From Tubulanus polymorphus (taxonomy: Eukaryota; Nemertea; Palaeonemertea; Tubulaniformes; Tubulanidae): a stretch of DNA of 64,000 nucleotides. The translations under genes and the position numbers were made by a program. Below are positions 46,149 to 59,035 of this stretch, one piece after another; position 1 is the first letter of the stretch; each line of letters starts with the position of its first letter. The DNA lies in contig NC_134033.1 in the NCBI RefSeq assembly GCF_964204645.1, forward strand, positions 6,668,231 through 6,732,230, given 5' to 3'. The notes under the pieces were generated by a model. That model worked only from the letters and a program-made list of their open reading frames with translations. It was not told the DNA's origin and searched no databases.

Positions 46149-46320
46149 GTGAGGATCCACCAGATGTTGCTAGTCTGCTGTAGGACATCATCCAATGTGG
46201 CAATAGAAGATTCTACTTGTAACATGTGAGGACCCACCAGGTGCCGCTAGGCGTGGAGTAGAATATCAACTACTCTGGCAATAGAGGATTCCCTCGTGGC
46301 ATAGGAACCACAGTGGCCCA
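46149..46320. repeat. About 77-bp tandem repeat in intron
   Basis: GTGAGGATCCACCAG at 46149 and GTGAGGACCCACCAG at 46226; GGCAATAGA recurs with the same period. About two units. Confidence 0.65.
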
Positions 46321-46515
46321 TTTAGTGTCCAGTAACAGTAGGATGTCAAGTTGCTGTGGAAATTGTCACGCCATGTGCTAGTGCTTTTGTTCTCTAAAAC
46401 GATTACATGTGATGCGAATTGATAGATTGTAAATTTGTTATTGCTTGTCTTCATTAACAATTCTACAACGTTTCATTATTTATGAAAAGAACTTTTTTTG
46501 TATGTGTTGTTACAG

Positions 46516-46704
46516 TGACCGGTGTACAACCTGTTGGTAGTCACAGTTTAGGTGTGAGTTCTACGATCACACAGGCATCCGGGCATCATCCCAGTCCTTT
46601 GAATATGGCTTCGATAATTCGAGGAGTGCAGTTACCTCCTCAAAGAGTCAGCACACCTCCCCAAGCTCACAGTTTCCAGACTCATTTATCTCATGTGCCG
46701 CGAG
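46516..46704 (+). CDS. SAP130: SAP130-like gene, exon 4 of those visible (S-I-I-R block)
   Basis: The exon enters in phase 1 after GTTACAG and leaves in phase 1 at CGAG|GTAAGT. Of the 63 residues, the second half contains N-M-A-S-I-I-R and, after a Pro-rich spacer, L-S-H-V-P-R-G split across the junction. In vertebrate SAP130 an S-I-I-R motif is followed at a similar spacing by S-H-L-P-R-G. This exon and the next carry the best evidence for the family assignment. No catalytic residues are expected: the family acts as a scaffold and repressor subunit. Confidence 0.78.
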
Positions 46705-46859
46705 GTAAGTAGTTTGAAGTTTAAAATGTTTTTTATGCCACCGAGACCCCCTGCCATAGTCTCAAGGATTAAACCCGTTGACCCTCAATGATGTGCAAGT
46801 ACTTTCACACAAGTGGAGGGTTAAGCCATTGGCGTTTATGTGCTTCTCTTGTGGGGTTC

Positions 46860-47090
46860 AATTTTACCCCGGACTCATCCATTTCCACAGTTATGCAGGT
46901 TTAGTTTGACTTTAGACCCACTTCCACAGTTGTGGGAATTATATTTGTTTCTGAATCCAGTTCAACGGAACTTCTATTGGTGTGATTTGATACTGGACCT
47001 GGTTCCACAGTGGAGCAGGTTTAATTTGATAGAGTGCCTCAATTGTGCGCGTCTAATTTCACACTGAATCCAGTTCCACAGTTGTACATA
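46860..47090. repeat. About 43-bp degenerate tandem repeat in intron
   Basis: CCAGTTCCACAGTTGTG-like and AGGTTTAATTTGA-like segments alternate five or so times. Moderately diverged. Confidence 0.6.
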
Positions 47091-47199
47091 ATTGTTAGGA
47101 ACGTATTGGGCTATTTTTGGCTCAATGTTGCGGAAGCGAACTTCAAATGATATTAGTGAGTAAGATATGAACTTTCTTTTTTCGTGTCTTGGAAATTAG

Positions 47200-47616
47200 G
47201 ACAAGCTGCTGCGATCAATGCTTTAACCATACCAAAGCCTGGAGGGATGACTGCCGTGCTACGAGCACATGGGCATCAAATAACGCATGTTACCACGACA
47301 CCGTCCGGTGTCATGTCATCATTGTCATCACAGTTACAAGGTCGTGCGCCGTTGATCTCGTCACTGCGCCCGGGCACGCCTCCGTCAACGATCACACCAC
47401 GGCCCGGATCACCATCTGTCGTCGCGCATGGTACGCCGACATCCGCTGTGCAGATTACGATACAGCCTCAACGCACTGCCGGTGTCGGTGGGGCTGTCGC
47501 AACTCATAAACCAGTTCACATACCGCAACAGACGCTCGCTCAAGCTCAACAAAAGGTCGTCATGGCGACGACCGTTCCGCAACAACAGCTCGTTGCTGAT
47601 TCTATGTCTAAATCAG
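47200..47616 (+). CDS. SAP130: SAP130-like gene, exon 5 of those visible (largest)
   Basis: The exon enters in phase 1 after GAAATTAG and leaves in phase 1 at AAATCAG|GTATTTT. It encodes 139 residues. The start reads G-Q-A-A-A-I-N-A-L and is followed by T-A-V-L-R, matching the order seen in SAP130 after the H-L-P-R-G motif. The rest is a disordered-looking Ser/Thr/Pro/Gln-rich region containing several P-G-T-P or P-G-S-P motifs and a Gln-rich tail. Codon use is more GC-rich than in the surrounding introns, as expected for a real exon. The donor opens a roughly 16 kb intron. Confidence 0.78.
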
Positions 47617-48179
47617 GTATTTTGAATTTCATTTTTGAAGCGTTAAGATTCATGTACAATTTATAAGCAGAATGTTTGAAAAAATCTGATTTTTCAGAAA
47701 TCGGCCATATTCGCACTTTGGATGTGTTCAGATTTCACTCAAGATATTCTTAATTGCAAATAACTACAAACACTAAACATCAGACATTTTAATCAGTATA
47801 TTTTTCGCTCGCATTAGCCTATGTCAATGGTCTGGCCGATCGATAATCATTCGTATGCTTAATACACTACGCTCTAAGCTTTTTTTAGCACACTCAAACG
47901 CAATTTCAGTAGTCTGTAATATCACTACTAATGGGCGAATTGAACGAATTAAGCGAAAATATATTTCGTAATTTGTTTTTGTTGCGCAAAGTTGAAAGCC
48001 TTTGGTTTCATATTTTTGAGAAATTAACCAAAAAGTGAAAAAATTTCAATTTATTTGAGCATGTTTTTTATGCAGCATCTTTAATTGTACAAAATTACAA
48101 ATGTGAAAATTCAATGCTATTTGCGTCGAAGAATTTTATCTCGTCAAGATCTGACGCATTGTTCAGTCATTATGGGCTT

Positions 48180-48480
48180 TCAAAGACGAAATCCCCCAAA
48201 ATCTCGGTTATTGCTTGGTACCCGCCTCCGTCCGTCTGTATAGCGTCCGTCCGTCCGCATGAGCTTGTGAACGCGATTCAAGAAGAGCCGTTGATTGCAG
48301 GACTATGATATTACGTAGTATGATTACCCTTAGGGAGAGGATGTGGCCTATTGATTCTGGGGTCCAAGGATCAAAGGTCAAGGTCACTACAGGTCATTCA
48401 TGTGAAACCTTGTGAACGTCATTCAATAATAATGTTCGCCACACACGGCTGATTCACTGATGATACTGATCAGCTGATAG
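48180..48480. repeat. Helentron-like dispersed repeat fragment
   Basis: A TCCGTCCGTC run is followed by GTCAAGGTCACTACAGGTCA. Such sequences form dispersed non-coding repeats in many marine animals. Ends not defined. Confidence 0.35.
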
Positions 48481-48556
48481 CATCAAATTTTTTAAGAGGA
48501 GTCTGATATTTACGTACGACTGGAATAGTTGTTTTATCATCATATTGACGATAAAA

Positions 48557-48690
48557 CAGGGTTTCCAGCGGTCCTTCCTAGTCCTTCATTGTCCTTTTAT
48601 AAAAGTATTGGGCAAACATCATCTTTGTCCTTCTTTTTGACTCTAAGTCCTTCTTTGGATGAAAAAGTCCTTCCAAATTTCATTTTTAGG
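48557..48690. repeat. Left end of a hAT-like element
   Basis: CAGGGTTTCCAGCGGTCCTT followed by repeated AGTCCTT motifs. No matching right end is found nearby. Confidence 0.3.
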
Positions 48691-50106
48691 CCAGCCGTAG
48701 GCTGAGCTTATTACTATACAAATGGAGCGAATTTAAATGACATGGTTTCCACACAAAAGGCTCTTTTGCTTGCCAAGTGAGGGCATATTCGAACAAATCA
48801 CGTATTTAAGCGTAATCCATTCTCGGAATCGTAGCGAGCAGAATTTTGAAATAGGCTTTCATAAAAATGTTTTCTGCATTTTTCACGAAAATAAAATCGG
48901 GAAAATTTCAATTTTTATCAGCCAATCAGGAAGTTGTGTCTTCCCTGTGATTGGTTTATCTAAAAATATCAGCAGCTGTTCACGTGAATTATCGTGATTT
49001 CATTACTGGCGCTTTTGCGCATGACGTCATGTATCAACACGCGACAATACTTCCGCGTTCGCTATGTGTTCGCTGATTGGCCCATTTACTGGGAAATTCC
49101 ACAGAAGCCTAATGTGGTTTGTTACAAGCGCTGTGATTGGCCCGACCCGATTCTGGCACGGCTTTAGCTTAGTGGGTTCGAATCCCTTGACGGGAGAAGA
49201 TGATGGATCCTATCGATGCTTTCAACAAATAAGTTTCCCGGTTGGGCAGCTGCGGATATCTACCGAAAGTGTTGCAGTTCGATATTTCGAGATTTTTGAA
49301 TTTTGGAGTGATATTGAAATCCGGTAAACACCGGCGGTAGATTGTGAAAACCCATTGCTTGATATTTGTACTACTTAATCAACGAAAAGCGTCGGGGCCG
49401 CGCCAGGAGTTTTCGCGATTCAAGTAGCTCAATAGCCTACTTCTTCGTGTTCGTCCACCTCCGCAATTTTCACTCCGCCGATCTCTGACACGGCTCTGTC
49501 GCCGTCAGCGCTGTGATTGCACTATTCGTACCACCAAAATTTTTTATTTCTTTATCAGGGAGGTCTGGAGAATAAAAAAGTCAAAATTTGGATATCACAT
49601 AGGCCTGATTTCATCGAATAAGTCGACCATGGTCGTTACGTTTCCGTACTTATTACCACCTAAAACCGTCTGAACAATTTTGTCACAACCAACATTTCGT
49701 TTACAGAAATCAGGTGTTCACGTGAACCCGCGGTATCGTCTATTGTTTTACTTCCGGGTTTTATTTTAAGATTTAAAATCGTATTTCAAGATCGATTTCT
49801 ATGAAATCTTTAGTTGATTTGGTGTTTGGGAGGAATTTTTATTTGCTCTACAGAAAATTCATCCTTGACAATTGCGCAAGGTTCGCAAAAAATTTCTTTT
49901 CCCAAATCGAGTGTATGAACTTGATATGCTAATTAGCCATGTGCTCGAATTGCAAATTCAATCAAATTTTATTCTGCCAAAAAAAATGTTAAATCCAATT
50001 CGCTTTCCGAGAGTTGATGGTATGCTGCATGGAACAAAGTTGTTTTGAGATGGGTCTTGAAGCTATTGAGTCGAGAGATAACCATCTAGATAGTTCGTGA
50101 GAGTTC

Positions 50107-50932
50107 CAAAGTTTTGAAGACGCTTCAAGGTAATGTCTTGATATTTGGTTTATATGTGTATCTACCCTAGACACATCTTCAGGCCAAAAACTGGCCCTGT
50201 CAGATTCAAGATGGCCGACTGGCAGCCATTGTTGTTCGCCAAAATCAGCACTTTTTACACATTTTAGAAGTTTTCGAGGGAAATTTTGAAGACACTTTTA
50301 TCAATAACCTTGATCATTCGTATATATTTGTATCCCCCAAGGGCCCATCGGCATGAGAAAAATTGGGTCGATCGGACTCAAGATGGCCGTCCTGTGACCT
50401 TTTTTGTTCCCAAAAATGTTAATTTTGGCCTGAATTCTGAGTCCTGTAGCTTTCTAATGGTGTGCCATTTTTCATTGCAATTTGTAATGGGTATTCTTTG
50501 GAAAAGGATCTTTTATATCCGAGAGGGTATTTTTGACCAGGCAATTATGACGCAATTGGCGGCCATCTTGGGGTCATCAGTACTCATTCATAGATGGAAA
50601 AAAAGTTTTGCCACATCATTTTGATACTTAAGCATATTTTGCTACCATAATTAATTGGAAAGTTGTAGCTCATGACATGTTCTATGATTGAGGTGAGTTT
50701 CAAGCTCATTGGTTTTTGTTTATGGCCACCAGGGGGCATGGAACAATACAATAACTTAGTATTTCTATATTACATTCGTACCTATGCATATTTTGCTACC
50801 ACAATAAATTGGAAAGTTGTAGCTCATGACATGGTCTATGATCTTGGTGAGTTTCAAGCTCATTGGTTTTTGAATATGGCCACCAGGGGGCGTTGAACAA
50901 TACAATAACTTAGTATTTCTATATTACATTCG
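50107..50932. mobile_element. Pearl-like / Helentron-type element, truncated copy 3
   Basis: It joins the family about 110 bases inside the 5' end (TTTTGAAGACGCTTCAAGG) and ends inside the tandem core at TTAGTATTTCTATATTACATTCG. No termini remain. Confidence 0.7.
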
Positions 50933-53732
50933 CTCCTGCTGTCTGTGTTAACACACGATTGTACTATGTAAATGACATTGAGTGTATATTGATAAATATA
51001 ACCCACAGATTACATCATTTATAAAAAGCAAATCTGACAGGCTGGCCATTGTTAGTACTTAGCCAGTTCAATTGTCAGTAGGATCAATTATAGGCCTACA
51101 GGAAAATGAAATGGAATTAGCCAGGAGTTTGACTTGCATCCACATGGCTAATTAAGTTAATTAGTTGTCTTTATAACACCTCACTGTTGAAAAAGGTCTC
51201 TCATTCAGATGAGTACAAGAAAGTGTTCATTCATTGAGATGAACAAGTATTTTATGCAAATTCAATGGGCTGAATGCAAGAGATTAGGGACCTCTTAGAT
51301 TATTTGTTCCAAGGAATAAATATAGTTAATGGTTTCTGTCCTGTAAAAATCATCAATTACTAAATGGTATGAAAACAGGGGTAGTTGAATAGTTCTAAAA
51401 AGCAGTCAGCACTGTCCTGCCTTGAAATGAAGCTGCTTCAAGATGCCGGGCAGATGCAAATTCAATGAGTCATTTAAACGATGGATTGTTAAAACTGACA
51501 GTGTTCATGAAGCGAGATACACTTTGCAAAACAACCCTCAATATTGCCAGTTCTGGGGTGAAGACTGACGGTGAAAATGCTTTCTTAAAGCCCGCCGCAC
51601 ACTGGGCGGTTTAAGTCGCCAATAGAAAGATTTTAAATCGTCAATCTCTTTTTCAATCAATTTATATGACATCGCCGTCAGACGTCAGTGACTGCACATT
51701 AGGTCGCACGTAACAACGATTCTGAGCGAAGATTTAAGCTTGCCTGCCTACAGCAATTAGTACTATCATGAAATTATTAAAAACCATGTCAGTCAATATA
51801 TTTTATTTCGTCTGTAACCGACACTGACCTCAAATTTGCATAGACTTGGGAGCTTCGGTCCTAATTGAGCCGTATGATAATGAAAAACCTCCGATGAAAC
51901 CCAGGCTCTCACTTTGCCGGGTCACTCATAGTTTTAGTTGTTTTATATGTCATTCTAGGAATGTACTAGAGTTATGAATATTGATTTGTTGAGACAAAAA
52001 TTCCCAAAATCCATTTTTCGAAGATTTCATTCTCGTTAAAAAGTCATTTATCGCTGACCAAAATTAAGTCCTTTTTCATATATTTATTACCTTCAGTAGT
52101 CATGAAGGTTATTAGATGGTAGTGAGTCGATGACGTCATTTTCGTGTCGCCACTTACAACTTGTTGGTTTGAGTTCAGAGGAAGATTTGTCAAACGAATA
52201 AATACTTTAATCTAATTAATGCAGAGTGTGAAATTTCGCTTTTAGTAAATATTTCCCTAAATTATTAGCAAATGCCGATAGTAAGACCGTGGAAAAGTTT
52301 TTATCGTTGAATGGGCGAATTACAGCGGCAGAGTGCACCTACAATAAGGCGGAAATAGTTCCATGTGAAGACAAAGCTTTCAAATGATTAGACAGTCGGA
52401 GGTGGTTTATCAACTTTTTTCAACTATAATGCTGTTATTTTCCCAATCAAATTGCTAGATTTCGATAGTTTCTCATAAGTCAACACTTCTAATTCAATGT
52501 GATTTTGATGTGTGTAGAGATACATCGTGACTAGCGTATTGAATGGCGGCGCCATGTTTAAGCTGTGCGTCGATCGTTGAATAGTGGAATTATAGGTTAT
52601 ATAGGTTATAATTATCTTCATAAGTTTATTAAGGGTTAGTGTCAACAAATGGTCCATTACAGTCCCTCAAATTTATATGGAGAGATGCTCTTAACCGGCA
52701 AACCGTGGTCTGTTTCGTGTTATCGTTGGTCTACGTGACTGACCTTGCTCGAGCGTTCGCTGCCGGCGCGCTGCTTCAAAGTTATGAATAAAGTGGTATA
52801 TAACTGATTGTTAATGACATACTACAAATAAACCTTTAAAGAAAGGTACCTAGTGTCTGACATTCTACTGAAAAATTCCGGCTTGATTCACCGCACAGTT
52901 TTTTCATAGTGAGCATTTTAGTATATGAATCAATTAAAATGATTGACAGACGCGGGTGCGGTTTTATCAGCTGTTGAAGACATTCGATGTAAACAATAAT
53001 TTTAACCATGTGCGCGATGAAAACAGGGACATCAAACTAAGAATCCCTGAATTTTTTAATTACATGTGATTTGAATAGGCATCTGTGCTGGTTTTTCAAA
53101 AATTTGAATCTTAATTGACTCCTATTGCATAAGCCTAAGCAGTCAGGAACACTTTCCAAAAGCGGCTTATTCTGCCAATTTCGGCGTTTTCCACCAATAA
53201 CGGCAGAATCGGCCATTTATGGATCACTCAGTTTTGAAACTTTCACAGTCGTTTATGGCTTAATCAGCCAGTTTCAGCTGACTAAGTTTCGAGTTTCGCT
53301 TTAAAGTTTTCCCCGCACTTCCGGTTCAGTTTGCACAGGTTGCCGATGACGTCATAATCTCGAGCAGACAATAGGCTTTCATATGATGCTAGGATGGAAA
53401 TTTTTGAGCCAGGTAAAATTGTCAAATTTACATATTTCTAAATAATTACGTCATATGAAGCCCAAAAACTCCGGGAAAATTCTCAAAACTACTACCACAT
53501 GTAACAAGTTTATTAATCATGATTTTTGTTAAAAATAAATGTGGGAACTAGTTTCAACAAGAAAATTAATTTTGATGAATTATTTGACACCTGTGAAAAA
53601 AATGTAGAATTTTTGGGATAAGCTAATGTGGAATTGCAAATTTGAAATCGAAGTTTAAAGAAATTTGAGGAATTATGAGATCTGGCGATTTGGTAGGTGA
53701 TACAGGTCTTCGACTCTATAGTACTGGTTTAA

Positions 53733-54605
53733 GTTTTTGGTTTACCTTTGTCAGTGATATGAAGTTGGCATTGAGCCAATTCATGTAAAATCGCGGTATG
53801 TTTTTTTATGTGAGCATTTGTTTCATTGGTTCTCGGCTTAAACGATGTATAATCGATGCGATTGAAGACATGGCGAACCTCTGTCAATGACATGGTCAAC
53901 ATTGTTAAAATTCTACGAAAAACGGTTTTTGGCGGGAAAATTCTTAGCTCTTGCGTATAGAATTGCAATGACCTCGATTGGATCGTTGTCTGTATGAGCG
54001 AATGTGATTGGCTACTTTTGGGATATACGGGAAATTCGGGCGCTACCGTACTAAAATAATTATGGGAAAGCCATAGAGTGGCGAACGTTTCATTGGACTA
54101 GGTGCCGTATATGTGCGAATTTCAAATGCTCATTGCTGGTGAGAATGTAATTATTATCCGCCATAGGTATTGTTTCATTTGTGATTGTTTTGATTGACAT
54201 TGAAGTGTAAGCGAACGTTCGCTACACGAGGCCTCCACGTGCGCGCAGAGTGCTATAGACTGTTGCACACAAACACACGCTCATACAGTATACACTACTA
54301 TAGTGATACTGTAACGCTGCTTGCTGGCGCGTTTGACATTTCATCAACAGAAGAGCGCTCTGTTTTCTGAATTTGTAATGAATTGTTATTTCTTGTGACC
54401 TGATAATATTAAGCAGCAAACTATACGTATAGGTCGAGGTCTGAATATTGTAGCGGTAAATTCCAGGATTTAAAACGATCTAATACGCCGATTTCTTACT
54501 GCACCGGTATTTTAGCTTCCGCGGCCATACATTCAGCCACCCTCAGATATGTGACATCATATGAATTTTATTTGAATATTTTTTCATATTATGAAAAATA
54601 TTTCT
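53733..54605 (+). repeat. R1 dispersed repeat, copy 3
   Basis: Begins TTTACCTTTGTCAGTG and follows the R1 order through TTGGCGGGAAAATTC and TTGTGACCTG, ending near a CAGGGATATG hAT-like end at 54613. Confidence 0.75.
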
Positions 54606-54932
54606 TTGAAACAGGGATATGATTTTTCTGGCTTAAACCGGATTTCCGGCCTTTGGGATCAAAATATTGACCCCCTGGGATTTGCACAGATCCGTTGAGA
54701 GAAGTGGGGGGGGGGGGGTTGAGGTACTCTGCTGACTGACGATTGGTACCGGTGAGCCATAAAAGCATTCAAGACCGGACAATCAGAAGTCTTTTGCGCT
54801 GGATGGTTTTTCTGGGGGAGAAGTAGACATTGTCATTTAAATAACTTGTTCATGTTATTCTGTATGAATTACCTGTGTGTCTTGTATTTTCTTATTTTAA
54901 AATTTGTAACTTTATTGAATTTGGGAATTTCC

Positions 54933-55890
54933 GCTCCTGATATAATCATACATCCTTTACTATTACAATACGTCTTCTAATGATATTCAATGCAATATAA
55001 CATTTCGACGTTCAAATAGAGGTCATTATATAATCACAGGAAGCCATTCTACATCTTTGTCAATAATATTTTGCCAAATAGCTTGTATGTGTACGCATAG
55101 ACCTATGACGTTTTGCACATCGATTTACGGTTTTCGTCTTTAAAATGACGCTGAATGGTTAACATTGTTTATTATTGTTTACAACTTTTATAAGGCGTCG
55201 AAAAAATAACTTGTTTATGTTATTCTGTATGAATTATGCGTGTGTCTTGTATGTTGTATTTTCTTATTTTAAAATTTGGGAATTTTATCCCGGAATTTTA
55301 TATATTATAAGGATCAATATAGAATTGAATTGAATTGTCACCTAATACACATGCCATCAGAGGACACGGAGCCATATATGACGGCTATGCTATTATAAAT
55401 TGCTAATCTCATGAAACTTGCGTACCCTTAATATCGAACATATTTTCTAAAACATTTGAATATTGAAATCATATGTTTACACATTTTTATATTGACCACT
55501 TGTAGATGGCGATGAAATTCACGCCGACCCTACACAGATCGTAGATAGCTTTGTCATTGGTCTTGCTTTTGTATCAGACTTCCAAATCGTGTATAACAGC
55601 CATTTTGACCACATAATCCGATTTACTTATCATTTCGATTTATGCCTGCCGCTTCTGACATAATCGTACATCCTTTACTATTACAATACATCTTCTAATG
55701 ATATTCAATGCAATATAACATTACAACATTCAAAAAGAACTCATTATATAATCACAGGAAGCTATTCTACATCTTTGTCAATAGTATTTTGCCAAATAGC
55801 TAGTATGTGTACACATAGACCTGTGACGTTTTGCACATCGATTTAAGGTTGTGGTTCATAAAATGACACTGAATGGTTAACATTGTTTAG
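54933..55890. repeat. Direct duplication, about 240 bp, 717 bp apart
   Basis: 54933-55178 and 55650-55890 share TCCTTTACTATTACAATAC, ATTCAATGCAATATAAC and ATCACAGGAAGC. A second pair (54843, 55208) shares TATTCTGTATGAATTA. The pairs interleave, suggesting duplication of a larger unit. Confidence 0.75.
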
Positions 55891-56599
55891 GTTTCATAAT
55901 GGCAGACTGGACTTCATACAATGTTGCTTAATTGAAGGTAATTAACATCTTCCATGCCTCCCAGCTAATTGGACTTATGATGGAGGAGATTGAATGAATT
56001 GGTGGCCATGACTTTACAACACTCAAATCAATACAGCCGTTTTTAGACTAATTTCAAACTGCAACAAACATTTTCGAAACAATTTGGGATACATGTATGT
56101 ATATATTTATTACATAAAATACAAGTATACAGAAAGAACAGAATTTATACTGTTGCCATCAGAAATTCTGTACATATATAGGCCTATTCAATTCTTTCTT
56201 GAAGCCTGGAATGGAAAAATGAGATAAAAATATAAAATAAGATAAATTTTTCAGGGCAGAGCCAGCAGTAAAGCGATGATGTCATAATAGGGATTTCCAT
56301 GCACTATAAATAGTACCTGTGGAACTATTTACGCCAAAAACGCTGTTTTAGCGATGTAGTTTTAAAGACTAAAAACGGCGTGAATGGCGTTTTTTAAGAA
56401 CAAGCCGAAAATGGCAGAAAACGCCAATTTCGGCTAAATTGGCAGAAGCAATTTAAAATCCATAAACGGCTGATGCTGCTGTTATTGGCGGAAAACGCCG
56501 AAATTGGTAGAATAAGCCGTTTTTGGAAAGTGTTCCTGATTGCTAAGCCAGGCCCTCTGGAATTTAATTCGACACAGTAATTCGCCTGTAATTTGTGAT

Positions 56600-57005
56600 G
56601 AATCTTATTGAAAATTAGCTTGAAGATTGGGTCTGGCGAGATGTCAACCCGTATTGAAAAAACATTTCATTGGTTATCAAATATGGCTGCCATTCGGGTG
56701 GCCATCTTGAATTTCTTGTTTGCATGATGCAGACCCCAATTGTTGGTGGATTTCCACAAAATTTGGTGTGAGGATCAGGGTAGGTAAGCTGTCCATGCCT
56801 TTTGTATATGCAGGTCATCGGCTTTCAAATGTTACCACTAGGTCAGCCATCTTGAATTTCTAGCACGAAACGGCCTGCAATTCTTGATGCATTTTCATGA
56901 TACGAGGTGTAAGAATTTTGGCAGGTGAAATGGTTACCCCTTATTGAAAATTGAGTTCAAGTATGGCCACCAGGGTTGCCATCCATCTTGCATTTCTTTT
57001 CAGCA
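56600..57005. repeat. Degenerate tandem repeat with GCCATCTTGAATTTC
   Basis: The motif recurs at 56703, 56846 and a variant at 56985, period about 140. It resembles the tandem parts of the pearl-like elements. Confidence 0.5.
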
Positions 57006-57013
57006 TGGATGCA

Positions 57014-57237
57014 TTTTTGGTCTACCTTTGTCAGCGATATGAAGTTGGCATTGAGCCAATTCATGTAAAATCGCGGTACGTTTTTTCATGTGAGCATACG
57101 TTTTATTGGTTTTCGGCCTAAACGACGTATAATCGATGCGATTGGCGAACCTCTAGCGATGACATGGTCAACTTTGTTAAAATTCTACGAAAAGCTGTTT
57201 TTGGCGGGAAAATTCTTAGCTCTTGCGTATTTCCAGT
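57014..57237 (+). repeat. R1 dispersed repeat, copy 4 (5' part)
   Basis: It matches the first 220 bases of R1 and stops at GCTCTTGCGTAT, where unrelated sequence with three ACCGACATAAGC-type motifs (to 57790) begins. Confidence 0.7.
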
Positions 57238-58169
57238 TGCTGCTCTATTGGTTCGACATAAGCCGGCTTGCAACGGCAACCGACACCTACTGACTCGTCG
57301 CAAGCCGTATCCGGCTAGTTGCCCATTCTCTACTCCGGCCTACGGTAGGCGGACAGAACTGCTTTTGATCACAACCGACATAAGCTCATCTGCGACGCGA
57401 CGGAACTGAGTGCAGGGGTGTCAGCCGATAAGAGACCGCATATACATAGCACAAATTATCACCGCTAGTTAGCGGCACTAGTAATCAGTCATAAACTTTC
57501 AAATTCAAGTATTTCTAAATGTAAACCAAATCTTCAGCACGGCAGATTACTGGACCGAAGTCTAGAAGCAAAATGGTAGAATTATGGTGTGCGCGGCCAT
57601 CTTTATATGATGTCGCTAGCACATTGTATTCAAAACAGAATCAGAAAGATAAAGATCTTAAAGAAATAGCTTTTCTAATAGAAATATATTTCCCAATAAT
57701 TCAAAATAAATCAAATTCATTCTCAAAATGCTTATCATGTGACCATCTGAGCCATTGCCGTTGCCAGTAATCGTAACCGACATAAGCAGGGAAGCAACTT
57801 GGAGGATCTCGTATCCCACTAGTCGGCCTCAGTTGCTGCGAATCGGAGCGCAGTTGATATATGCCGGGCACGGGAAATTTGTATTTACCCTAGATTTCAA
57901 GAATAATTATAAAGATATAGCTGCGCAGCAGCAATAACGGGTTTTCTGCACATCCTTGTTCGTATTCTTGATCTTGTCTGGATAATGTGTCGACCACGAT
58001 CGCATGTATGCGATGCAGCCAAACCATGCCGTGAAAATGAAGGGAATTTAGAAACCTGTTCAACCGTCAACACCGTTTTATAAAAGGACGGTCGACAAAC
58101 AGTCAATTAGGCCTACTTTGAAGCCATGGATGACTGGACCAGATAGTTATTTGACTCTGGAAAATCGAC

Positions 58170-58430
58170 TGTTAGGCCTAATAGTATTTATGGATTTCGA
58201 AAAAGCATTTGATAAGGTACAACATCAGCGATTACTAAACGAGCTATTAAGTGACGGTATCAATGATAGGTCGTTTGAATGGCTCAGCAGATTTCTCTGA
58301 TCGAAATCAGGTGGCCGAAATCAAATGAACTCATCTTGGAATAAATCGGTCTGACTAGTGGAGTCACACAAGGTAGTATCCCAAGTCGTCTTCTCTTCAC
58401 TATCCTGATAGATGATATACAGAGTAATCA
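58170..58430 (+). pseudogene. LINE-type RT fragment in element C
   Basis: V-F-M-D-F-E-K-A-F-D-K-V-Q-H at about 58185-58225, then L-L-x-D-G-I and, after a TGA, G-V-T-Q-G-S-I-P-S-R-L-L-F and L-I-D-D. These are central RT motifs of a non-LTR element. Neither the endonuclease nor the catalytic A-D-D box is present. It is the best preserved of three copies. Confidence 0.7.
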
Positions 58431-58599
58431 AAAATGTACCGGACAGAGTATATTTCCAAAACGATCTAAACAAGCAGTGTTCTTCTATTCATGGTCAGAA
58501 AGTTGGGCTTCTACCTGAAAGGCATGATATGGATATTGGATACAAAGAAAACCCAGGTTCAGATTATACGTTTATGTTCGAATGAGATGATTATTTTGT

Positions 58600-59035
58600 T
58601 CGAAATTAGGTTACTTATTATAACGAAGACTATCTAGTTCCACCAAAATTTTGCTCTTTGGAACGAAAAACGAATAAAAACAATTCTGTTCGATCGAACT
58701 ATACGCTTTTTGTTCAAACAAAAACTTTTCTTCGTTCTGACCAAAAAAATTGTTTGAATAAAAAGTTTTGTTATTGTTGAAATGAAAACTTTTTGTCCCG
58801 ACAATAATGTTTTGTTGAGCGAAAACAATTTCGTTCAAACGAATGTTTGAATGAAAACAATTGTGTTCGATTTAACAATATACTGAATACTTTGTGTTCG
58901 GACGAAAAACTTTTTACAATATACCGCTTCGACCGAAAGACTTAATGTTCCGACTAGAAGATTTTGTCCGAATGGCAACGGTTCTGTCCGATTTTTATTC
59001 CGGCGAAAAAACTTTTCGAAAAAAAAGATCTTTCT
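58600..59035. repeat. TTCGTTCGAAC-type quasi-repeat tract
   Basis: Dozens of variants of GTTCGAAC/TTCGTTCAAAC with AAAAAC spacers, in both orientations. Homologous tracts lie at 29530-29960 plus 31225-31345 and at 33535-34060. Confidence 0.75.

Larger units (their letters stand above)
53136..56545. mobile_element. 3.4 kb element with about 85-bp terminal inverted repeats
   Basis: CAGGAACACTTTCCAAAA and CGGCTTATTC at the left are inverted at 56465-56545. It contains R1 copy 3, a duplicated 240-bp segment and no transposase. The autonomous class is unknown; target duplications are unclear. Confidence 0.55.

Noticed and set aside
51590-51720. Left end of another MITE (GCCGCACACTGGGCGG)
   Set aside because: The motif looks like a DNA-transposon end but no inverted partner or target duplication could be found.
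54613-54720. CAGGGATATGATTTTTC as a complete hAT element
   Set aside because: Only one end is visible; the C/G-run region afterwards has no matching right terminus.
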